From Omnitrophica bacterium RIFOXYB12_FULL_50_7 (GTDB taxonomy: Bacteria > Omnitrophota > Omnitrophia > Omnitrophales > Aquincolibacteriaceae), in NCBI GenBank assembly GCA_001804345.1, contig MHFU01000092.1, positions 1 to 5,923 of the forward strand: 5,923 nucleotides of DNA. Direction: 5' to 3'. The position numbers were made by a program, and so were the translations under genes. This document shows, piece after piece, positions 1-5,157 of the stretch (positions within the stretch are counted from its first letter, which is position 1; every line of letters starts with the position of its first letter). The notes beneath the pieces were generated by a model that saw only the letters and a program-made list of their open reading frames with translations, searched no databases and had not been told where the DNA came from.

Positions 1-348
1 GAGCCGCTGCATGATGAACTCCCCGATGATCCGGGAAGGAACCTCCCGGTCATATTTTTCGCGGATCGTGGTCTCGAGATCATCCGCGACTTTTTCCTGA
101 GCCGCGAGCGGCACGGGACGCTTCTCGCATGCCTTATACACCCCGGCAAGAACTTTGGAACGCTCATACGCCTCACGACGCTGGTCCTTTTTTACCACGA
201 ACATCGGAATCTCCTCAACCCTCTCATACGTGGTAAATCGCTTACTGCAAGCCGTACACTCGCGCCTTCGGCGGACCACTTCCCCCTCATTCGCCGCACG
301 CGAATCGATCACCTTGTCAGAATCCTGCTTGCAAAAAGGACAACGCAT
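1..348 (-). CDS. nrdR: Transcriptional repressor NrdR, C-terminus cut by window edge
   Basis: NrdR is the zinc-ribbon/ATP-cone repressor that senses dATP/ATP and shuts down ribonucleotide reductase operons by binding NrdR boxes. Reading the minus strand from the ATG at 346-348 gives 116 uninterrupted codons to the left edge. The zinc ribbon is clear: MRCPFC at the start (C3, C6) and a second ECTAC knuckle (C31, C34). Between them lies an RRRRE stretch at 26-30, and FTTYERVE follows at 38-45, both hallmarks of the family. From about residue 48 the ATP-cone begins (VVKKDQRREAYERSKV). The family is usually about 150 residues, so some 35-40 C-terminal residues lie outside. It is the last gene of the segment, 72 nt after glyA. 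Its ribosome binding site is weak (AAGAGA about 6 nt before ATG). glyA-nrdR adjacency, often followed by riboflavin genes, is known in other bacteria. The identity is secure. Confidence 0.96.
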   Translation of the reverse strand, partial: MRCPFCKQDSDKVIDSRAANEGEVVRRRRECTACSKRFTTYERVEEIPMFVVKKDQRREAYERSKVLAGVYKACEKRPVPLAAQEKVADDLETTIREKYDREVPSRIIGEFIMQRL

Positions 349-384
349 GGCGGTCTCTTTTCTGTTTTTGCCAGTCCCGCACAA

Positions 385-402
385 TGTTTTCGAAGGAAAA
401 CA
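385..402 (-). other. Small hairpin in the glyA-nrdR gap
   Basis: The 72-nt gap between the glyA stop and the nrdR start contains a perfect 7-bp stem (385-391 with 396-402) closed by a 4-nt loop, CUUC in the minus-strand RNA. The stem is mostly A-U, and no run of U follows its 3' arm, so it is not a convincing intrinsic terminator. It could be a pause, processing or stability element, or chance. No NrdR box or promoter was recognised in the gap. Confidence 0.35.
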
Positions 403-420
403 GCGAGGCTATCTTTTCTT

Positions 421-1686
421 TTATTGAAGTTCCGGATAAAGCGGGAACTTCTGAGTCAGGGCTTCGACCCGCGAAAGAACTCTCGCGAGATTCGCCTCGT
501 CGGTGGAAGCCTTGAGCGTTTCATCGATAAGCTCGGCGATAAGTTCCATATCCTTTTCTTTCATACCGCGCGTGGTCACGGCAGGCGTTCCCAACCGGAC
601 CCCGGATCCTTTAAAGGGTGATTCTTTATCGAACGGGATCATGTTCTTATTCACCGTGATCTTCACTTTATCCAAAAGTTCCTGGACCTGTTTTCCATTA
701 AAACCCTTCACCGTCACGTCCACGAGCATAAGATGATTATCCGTGCCACCAGAGACAATCCTCCAACCGCGCGCGACCATCGCGCTGGCAAGCGTCTTGG
801 CATTCTTCACGATCTGAGCGCTATATTCTTTAAACTCTGGACTCAAAGCTTCCTTGAGCGCCACCGCCTTCGCAGCAATCACATGCATGAGTGGCCCGCC
901 CTGGATGCCTGGAAACACGGCGGAATCAATCGCTTTCGCGTATTTTTCTTTGCAAAGAATCAGTCCCGCGCGAGGTCCACGAAGGGTTTTGTGCGTTGTC
1001 GTGGTCACAACATCCGCATAGGGCACGGGACTGGGGTGATGCCCTGTGGCCACAAGCCCCGCGAAATGCGCCATATCCACCACAAGAAGTGCCCCCACTT
1101 GATCGGCGATCTTCCGTCCGCGCGCAAAATCAATGATCCGCGGATACGCCGATGCGCCCAAAAGAATCATTTTAGGCTTATGCTCTTTGGCCAGCTGCTC
1201 TAAGGCGTCATAATCGATTCTCTCGTCCTTCGGACTGACACCGTAGGGAATGATCGTATAAAATTTCCCGGAATAATTCATTTTATGACCATGCGACAAA
1301 TGGCCGCCATGCGTCAAATCCATCCCCAGGATCTTGTCCCCCGGTTCCAGCAGCGCCATAAAGACCGCAATATTGGCCGAGGTCCCGCTGTGAGGTTGGA
1401 CATTCGCGTGCTCGGCCCCGAAAAGCTGTTTCGCGCGATCGATTGCCAGCTGTTCGACTACATCCATATTTTCACAGCCGCCGTACCACCGCTTCGCCGG
1501 GTACCCTTCGGCGTATTTATTCGTCAGGACCGAACCCATCGCCTCGAGAACAGAAAGTGAAGTGAAATTTTCACTCGCGATCAGCTCAATATTCTCGTTC
1601 TGCCGTCGGACTTCCGCCCGAATCGCGTTATAAATATCCGGATCGGTCTTTTTAAGATGCGTTTGATCGATAATGTTTCTTTTCAT
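421..1686 (-). CDS. glyA: Serine hydroxymethyltransferase
   Basis: This PLP enzyme converts serine and tetrahydrofolate to glycine and 5,10-methylene-THF in the cytoplasm. With the start at the ATG at 1684-1686 it is 421 residues, the normal bacterial length. Visible family motifs are IELIASENFTS (33-43), LTNKYAEGYP (54-63), YGGCENMDVVEQLAIDRA (68-85), NVQPHSG (95-101), VDMAHFAG (203-210, PLP-contacting D204 and H207) and TTTTHKTLRGPRAG (228-241) with the Schiff-base lysine at K233. Near the C-terminus are KITVNKNMIPFD and SGVRLGTPA, whose Arg binds the substrate carboxylate. Other in-frame starts are the ATG at 1716 and the TTG at 1731. The 1716 start has a good-looking GGGG Shine-Dalgarno, but that string encodes a conserved motif of the upstream rpiB. 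Starting at 1686 (MKRN) matches the usual N-terminus better, with only a weak AGGG 3 nt upstream. The gene overlaps rpiB by 35 nt, suggesting translational coupling. It supplies glycine and C1 units to the purine genes upstream. Confidence 0.97.
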   Translation of the reverse strand: MKRNIIDQTHLKKTDPDIYNAIRAEVRRQNENIELIASENFTSLSVLEAMGSVLTNKYAEGYPAKRWYGGCENMDVVEQLAIDRAKQLFGAEHANVQPHSGTSANIAVFMALLEPGDKILGMDLTHGGHLSHGHKMNYSGKFYTIIPYGVSPKDERIDYDALEQLAKEHKPKMILLGASAYPRIIDFARGRKIADQVGALLVVDMAHFAGLVATGHHPSPVPYADVVTTTTHKTLRGPRAGLILCKEKYAKAIDSAVFPGIQGGPLMHVIAAKAVALKEALSPEFKEYSAQIVKNAKTLASAMVARGWRIVSGGTDNHLMLVDVTVKGFNGKQVQELLDKVKITVNKNMIPFDKESPFKGSGVRLGTPAVTTRGMKEKDMELIAELIDETLKASTDEANLARVLSRVEALTQKFPLYPELQ

Positions 1687-2122
1687 AAACCCTAATTTTG
1701 TTAACACGGACCTCATGTCGTCCCCTTTCAAATGGTGTGTTGAGCCAGGTATCCACGAGCGGAAAGATAATATCCTGCGGCAAAAACCCCGCGCCCAGGA
1801 TCAGCATATTGGAGTCATTATGCCCCCGGGAAAGACGCGCTTGTTCGATGTTTTGGCAAAGCGCCGCACGAACGCCATCAACTTTGTTCGCCGCGATCGT
1901 GCTCCCGATCCCGGTATAACAGATTCCGATCGCTCGGTGGCATTCTTTGCTGGACACTTTTTCGGCCGCGGCAAAAATAAAATCCGGATAATCACAAGAC
2001 TCGTCAGTAAAAGCACCGCAGTCAATAACATCGAAATTCTTGTTCTTGAGAAAATCGATCAACACATTCTTCAGTTGAATGCCTCGATGATCGGCCGCGA
2101 TCGCAATCTTAGGTTTCATCAT
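1652..2122 (-). CDS. rpiB: Ribose-5-phosphate isomerase B
   Basis: RpiB (RpiB/LacAB family) interconverts ribulose-5-P and ribose-5-P, feeding PRPP and hence nucleotide synthesis. The 156-residue protein has the typical length and motifs. There is an N-terminal IAIAADHRG (6-14, substrate D11/H12) and DYPDF (44-48). The active-site segment GICYTGIGSTIAANK (66-80) carries the catalytic cysteine at C68 and the anion-hole T70. GVRAALC follows, then HNDSNML (101-107) with the ring-opening histidine, and FERGRHEVRV (131-140) with phosphate-binding arginines. Most homologues read C-G-T/S-G after the cysteine, and the Tyr69 here is a variation. Start: two tandem ATGs (2120-2122 and 2117-2119). An AAGG lies 8 nt before the first, which is preferred, though the second gives the common MKPKIAI start. 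The gene begins 11 nt after the TsaC-phosphatase stop, and its end overlaps glyA by 35 nt. Confidence 0.96.
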   Translation of the reverse strand: MMKPKIAIAADHRGIQLKNVLIDFLKNKNFDVIDCGAFTDESCDYPDFIFAAAEKVSSKECHRAIGICYTGIGSTIAANKVDGVRAALCQNIEQARLSRGHNDSNMLILGAGFLPQDIIFPLVDTWLNTPFERGRHEVRVNKIRVYEKKHYRSNAS

Positions 2123-2133
2123 AATTCTCGCCT

Positions 2134-3204
2134 TTAGGGTTGATCCAGCTGGAGGATCCGGTTCATATATTGTTTCATTTTTGATTCGATATCAAGCAGG
2201 GTCTTCTCGTAAACTTGCATGCCCAATCCGATCGGATCTTCAACGTTCAGCGTTATCGTCTTTTCCTTCGCTGAAGGTAGCATGGCCGCCACATCCTCCG
2301 CATGCTGTACCGCCATCGCGAGAACCAGATCCGAGCTCCACAGATCTCCTTTTCGACAACGCCGGCTGCGAAACCCGCAAAAGTCAATCTCGCGATTGCG
2401 TAGCACGAACTCCGCCTCAAAAGTGCACGGAAGTCCGTCCCGCGCACTTGTCCCGCAGGAAACGACCTCAATCTCAGAGGACAATCCCCTTTTCTTAATC
2501 TCGTGCTTGAGCAACCCTTCCGCCATCGGTGAGCGGCAGGAATTTCCGGTGCAAACGATCAAGATGCGTTTACGCGGACATTTTCCGGATATAATCTTTT
2601 CGACAGCTTTCTCCACATCCGCGCCGTGCGCCCCTTTGCGGAGAACGATCGGGATTTCTCCCGTAAGGTCCACAACCGTCGAATCAAGCATCAGCTCGGT
2701 CTTACCGCCATCGATCAGTTGATCGAAAGCACCTCGCAATTGCTCAACCACTTGGTGTGCTGTATGCGACGAGGGCTTCCCGCTCCCGTTCGCACTAGTC
2801 GCGATGAGCGGCTCCCCGACCTCCTGGATCAAAGCAAGCGCGATCTTGTTCCTCGGAAACCTGATCCCGATCTTTTGGCCGGCAAGATCAGAAACCACTA
2901 GCGTCACCGGGCCTGGCCAGAACTGCTGGGCCATTGCACGAACAAGCGGTGTTTTTTTGACTTTAAGCGCATCGAGCATCTCCCAATCGCCTATATGGTA
3001 GGCAAAAGGTTTTGTGTCCGAACGCCCTTTGATCTCACGAAGCCGCCTTTCGATCCCCGGAGCGCTCATCTTTCCGCCGATCCCATAAACCGTTTCCGTG
3101 GGGAACGCGATGACTTTGCCCGCTTCGCAGGCGTTGGCCACTTCCCGAATAAGCGCCATATCCGGATCATGGCTATCGATCTTAATCACTCCAGACGTTA
3201 CCAT
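2134..3204 (-). CDS. TsaC/YrdC-type threonylcarbamoyl-AMP synthase fused to LMW phosphatase
   Basis: A two-domain protein of 356 residues. Residues about 1-205 are a YrdC/Sua5 domain making threonylcarbamoyl-AMP from threonine, bicarbonate and ATP for tRNA t6A37. Motifs are IAFPTETVYGIGG (32-44), EIKGRSDTKPFAYHI (57-71), FWPGPVTLV (95-103), IRFPRNKIALALI (114-126), ATSANGSGKPSS (135-146) and DSTVVDLTG (174-182) followed by VLRKGA. Residues about 212-356 are a low-molecular-weight protein phosphatase. Its P-loop CTGNSCRSPMAE (218-229) has nucleophile C218 and R224, a DLVLAM segment at 292-297, and the general-acid VEDP near D323. The residue after GN in the P-loop is Ser (S222), closer to the Thr of B. 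subtilis YwlE (protein-arginine phosphatase) than to the Ile of typical tyrosine phosphatases. Start: this ATG fits the family N-terminus, but GGAGG lies 14 nt upstream, so the adjacent GTG at 3207 (11 nt) is a real alternative. The frame stays open to a TTG at 3255 without a ribosome binding site. Confidence 0.93.
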   Translation of the reverse strand: MVTSGVIKIDSHDPDMALIREVANACEAGKVIAFPTETVYGIGGKMSAPGIERRLREIKGRSDTKPFAYHIGDWEMLDALKVKKTPLVRAMAQQFWPGPVTLVVSDLAGQKIGIRFPRNKIALALIQEVGEPLIATSANGSGKPSSHTAHQVVEQLRGAFDQLIDGGKTELMLDSTVVDLTGEIPIVLRKGAHGADVEKAVEKIISGKCPRKRILIVCTGNSCRSPMAEGLLKHEIKKRGLSSEIEVVSCGTSARDGLPCTFEAEFVLRNREIDFCGFRSRRCRKGDLWSSDLVLAMAVQHAEDVAAMLPSAKEKTITLNVEDPIGLGMQVYEKTLLDIESKMKQYMNRILQLDQP

Positions 3205-3218
3205 CACGATGTTCGAAA

Positions 3219-3223
3219 CCTCC
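3219..3223 (-). promoter_or_regulatory. Shine-Dalgarno of the tsaC-phosphatase gene
   Basis: GGAGG on the minus strand in the 63-nt gap after the SPFH gene. It lies 11 nt before the GTG at 3205-3207 and 14 nt before the ATG at 3202-3204. No start codon lies at ideal spacing, so this site decides the start only loosely and favours one of these two over the distant TTG at 3255. Confidence 0.55.
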
Positions 3224-3267
3224 GCATACAGGGCACCAACCCTACCCAAAATCAATAGGGACGAGTG

Positions 3268-4554
3268 CTAGGCTGCCTTGGATTGGTCTTTCCCACTCTT
3301 TTTCAATAAAGCTTTCAACTTCTCCAGGTCCATACCACTTTCCTGAAGGAACTGGTGCATGTTCGCACCGCCCTGGGCGTCCAGATTGATTCCAAAGAAC
3401 TTCTGCGCATTTTCACCAGAAAGGATCCACTTGATATCCGCCTTTTGAATAGCCTGAGCCAAGGCCTGATACTTGCCAAGCAAGACCTCTTTTTGAACAT
3501 CTAGCATTTTTACGCTCAGCGCAACATCATTGAATTCCTTTAAAGCGGCGGCAAGCTTCAATGTCCCGGCCGCGTCCGCTTCCTTTTTGATCCTGATAAT
3601 GTCCGCTTCGGCTTTCCCGACGGTTTGGATCTGGTTGGATTGACCTTCTGCCTCAAGCGTGAATTTTAATTTTTGAGCCATGGCGAGCTGTTCGATCTTC
3701 TGCTTTTCGATCTCGGCTTTTCCAACCTCGAGTTTCCGCAAAGCCTCGATACGCTGGCTATTGGCTTCCACCTCTTTTAATGCAATATCCTGGTTCTTGG
3801 ACTGTTCCGAGATGCCGATCTGTTTATCCTTTTCGATCTGTCTTTTCCGGTAAGTTTCCTCGGCTTCGGCTTTGGCAAGCTCCGCCTCTTTGGTCGTGGT
3901 AGCGACCCGGATATCCGCATCGCGACGAATTTCGGCTGCGACCTTTCTTTCGATATCCTGAATGATCGTACTCCCCGGCGCGTCCTTAATGTCCTTCAAT
4001 TCGAGGTCCACAAGCTCGATCCCCCACTTGGGGAAAACCTGTTCGACTTCTTTGGTGATTGCCTGGTCCAGAAGCGAACGATTCATATAAATATCCAGAA
4101 TCGTTTGTTTGGTGGTGACCGTACGACCGACGCTTTCCATAATGGCCCGCAGATCTTCCGACAACTTCACGAAATCAAAACCCATCTCCGCGGACGTATC
4201 GGTCAATATCAATCTCTCCACAGCGAGATTGATATTTTTGATATTGATGAAGCACATCAGATCGCAAACAAACTTGGCCATGTCCTTGTCGTTTAGTTTG
4301 ATATCATTCACGGGAATCGCCAGGTTACAAAGCGGAAGTTTGTGCAGCTTTGTGATGAACGGGATGACCCAATAAGCGCTTTTGCCTTCCCGAGAGGAAA
4401 AGATCGTTTTTGTATTTTGAAGGATCCGGATATGCGTCTCATTCACGGGAACTATGCGGTAAAGTCCAAACATACCGCCCAGGATATGCCTTAGCAGAAA
4501 AAACACCGGAAACACGGCCACCGCAATAATTGCGACCAACATAAACTGGTTCAT
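3268..4554 (-). CDS. SPFH/flotillin-like membrane scaffold protein
   Basis: A 428-residue SPFH (band 7/flotillin) family protein. A hydrophobic N-terminal segment (about 4-21) is a single membrane anchor with only a short N-terminal tail. The SPFH domain follows from about residue 30 (MFGLYRIVPVNETHIRI, then YWVIPFITKLHKLPL at 61-75) to about 205. Residues about 200-330 form a charged Ala/Glu/Lys/Gln coiled coil with EAELAKAEAEE- and LEVGKAEIEKQK-type repeats, as in flotillins. The last 100 residues include LKLAAALKEFNDVALSVKMLDVQ and a Lys-rich tail. Proteins of this family oligomerise and organise membrane microdomains or act as chaperone-like scaffolds, but the substrate here is unknown. 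No NfeD partner is adjacent, and no protease motif is present. The start is well supported by a strong GGGAGGA site. It begins 30 nt after purE. Its placement between purine and t6A/pentose genes gives no direct functional hint. The family call is firm; the specific function is not. Confidence 0.9.
   Translation of the reverse strand: MNQFMLVAIIAVAVFPVFFLLRHILGGMFGLYRIVPVNETHIRILQNTKTIFSSREGKSAYWVIPFITKLHKLPLCNLAIPVNDIKLNDKDMAKFVCDLMCFINIKNINLAVERLILTDTSAEMGFDFVKLSEDLRAIMESVGRTVTTKQTILDIYMNRSLLDQAITKEVEQVFPKWGIELVDLELKDIKDAPGSTIIQDIERKVAAEIRRDADIRVATTTKEAELAKAEAEETYRKRQIEKDKQIGISEQSKNQDIALKEVEANSQRIEALRKLEVGKAEIEKQKIEQLAMAQKLKFTLEAEGQSNQIQTVGKAEADIIRIKKEADAAGTLKLAAALKEFNDVALSVKMLDVQKEVLLGKYQALAQAIQKADIKWILSGENAQKFFGINLDAQGGANMHQFLQESGMDLEKLKALLKKSGKDQSKAA
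4205..4236. repeat. Perfect 12-bp inverted repeat inside the SPFH gene
   Basis: AATATCAATCTC at 4205-4216 is the exact reverse complement of 4225-4236, separated by an 8-nt spacer. It lies within codons for roughly residues 104-117 of the SPFH protein (NIKNINLAVERLIL). Read on the plus strand, the second arm runs into five consecutive T (4235-4239), so the antisense direction superficially resembles an intrinsic terminator, although the stem is AT-rich. On the sense mRNA it would form an internal hairpin. Its function is unknown. Confidence 0.5.
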
Positions 4555-4558
4555 GCCT

Positions 4559-4566
4559 ATCCTCCC
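4559..4566 (-). promoter_or_regulatory. Strong Shine-Dalgarno of the SPFH gene
   Basis: GGGAGGAT on the minus strand; its GGAGG core ends about 6 nt before the ATG at 4552-4554, near-ideal spacing. It fixes the start of the SPFH gene within the 30-nt gap after purE and suggests efficient independent initiation. Confidence 0.8.
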
Positions 4567-4584
4567 ATTATTTGTTCCACGCGT

Positions 4585-5085
4585 TTACTTGATCTTTTCC
4601 TGCAACTTTTTGTTCTTTTCCCGGCTGCTTTCCACTAAAGATTCCTTAAATTTTCTTAGCTTCTCCGCCAGTTTCGTGTCCGAAAGAGCCAGGATCTGCA
4701 CGGCCAAAAGACCGGCATTGCGCGCGCCGGGTTTTCCTACAGCCACCGTTGCCACCGGAACACCGGCCGGCATCTGAACAGTAGCCAAAAGCGCGTCCAA
4801 ACCATTCATCTGAGTTGCCGCCAGCGGCACCCCGATCACCGGTAAGATCGTATTCGCAGCCACGGCCCCGGCCAAATGCGCGGCCCCACCGGCACCGGCA
4901 ATGATAACCTTGAGGCCTTTTTGCGTCGCTTGGGTCGCAAAATCCGCGACAAGGATCGGTGTCCGGTGTGCCGAAAGCACCTGCATTTCGTAGGATACTC
5001 CGAATTCCTTCAGAACGTCGGCACTTTCCCGCATCACTTCCAGATCTGAATCACTCCCCATTACAATTGAAACAAGTTCGTTCAT
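4585..5085 (-). CDS. purE: Class I N5-carboxyaminoimidazole ribonucleotide mutase
   Basis: PurE class I converts N5-CAIR to CAIR in de novo IMP synthesis, normally after PurK, which is not in this window. The 166-residue protein has every class I landmark. These are VMGSDSDLEVM (8-18), SAHRTP (38-43) with catalytic H40 and phosphate-binding R41, the GAGGAAHL loop (64-71), LPVIGVP (81-87), and GLDALLATVQMPAGVPVAT (95-113), the bacterial class I signature. GARNAGLLAVQIL (120-132) follows. The C-terminal about 30 residues form a charged Lys/Glu helix usual for the family. One oddity is AHLAGA where most homologues read AHLPGM. The start is clear: GGAGGTG lies 5 nt before the ATG at 5083-5085. 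It begins 72 nt after purD, and its ribosome binding site touches a 10-bp inverted repeat. Confidence 0.97.
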   Translation of the reverse strand: MNELVSIVMGSDSDLEVMRESADVLKEFGVSYEMQVLSAHRTPILVADFATQATQKGLKVIIAGAGGAAHLAGAVAANTILPVIGVPLAATQMNGLDALLATVQMPAGVPVATVAVGKPGARNAGLLAVQILALSDTKLAEKLRKFKESLVESSREKNKKLQEKIK

Positions 5086-5090
5086 CTGAG

Positions 5091-5097
5091 CACCTCC
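5091..5097 (-). promoter_or_regulatory. Shine-Dalgarno of purE
   Basis: GGAGGTG on the minus strand, ending 5 nt before the purE ATG, a near-consensus site at ideal spacing. Its first two G residues (5096-5097) are also the last two bases of the 3' arm of the hairpin at 5096-5138, so folding of that hairpin would compete directly with ribosome binding. Confidence 0.85.
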
Positions 5098-5148
5098 ATA
5101 CTGTTCTCTATGATCAAATTTAAAGGTTAACAGTATGGCACCGCATAC
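5096..5148 (-). promoter_or_regulatory. Two mutually exclusive hairpins in the purD-purE gap
   Basis: In the minus-strand RNA, CCAUACUGUU (5129-5138) pairs perfectly with AACAGUAUGG (5096-5105): 10 bp with a 23-nt AU-rich loop. The 3' arm ends inside the purE Shine-Dalgarno. The 5' arm can instead pair upstream: CAUAC (5133-5137) with GUAUG (5144-5148), a 5-bp stem with a 6-nt loop extendable by one G-U pair. The two folds share the middle segment, as in attenuator or translational switch designs. The upstream partner starts only about 10 nt after the purD stop, where a terminating ribosome would cover it. The repeats are seen directly; a regulatory role is inference. No known riboswitch consensus or PurR operator was recognised. 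Confidence 0.45.
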
Positions 5149-5157
5149 CCTTCAATT

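Noticed and set aside
31..49. GC-rich 6-bp inverted repeat CCGGGA/TCCCGG within nrdR
   Set aside because: Short, common by chance, and no U-tract on the minus strand; not a terminator.
59..89. 8-bp inverted repeat TCGCGGAT/ATCCGCGA within nrdR
   Set aside because: With a 15-nt spacer, several such 8-bp repeats are expected by chance in a window of this size, and it lies in constrained coding sequence.
155..427. Plus-strand open frame of 90 codons over the nrdR start and the gap after glyA
   Set aside because: It is antisense to NrdR, whose zinc-ribbon and ATP-cone motifs are unmistakable. The peptide resembles no recognised family and lacks a ribosome binding site.
733..1203. Plus-strand open frame of 156 codons opposite glyA
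   Set aside because: It is fully antisense to conserved SHMT coding sequence, with an Arg/His-rich shadow composition.
1560..1575. Operator-like palindrome AGTGAAATTTTCACT
   Set aside because: It encodes the conserved ENFTS motif of GlyA, is deep inside the gene, and has no promoter context.
1673..2137. Plus-strand open frame of 154 codons opposite rpiB
   Set aside because: RpiB motifs on the other strand are complete; this is a shadow frame.
3205..3267. N-terminal extension of the TsaC fusion back to the TTG at 3255
   Set aside because: No ribosome binding site precedes the TTG, the GGAGG lies downstream of it, and the extra 17 residues have no counterpart in the family as I know it.
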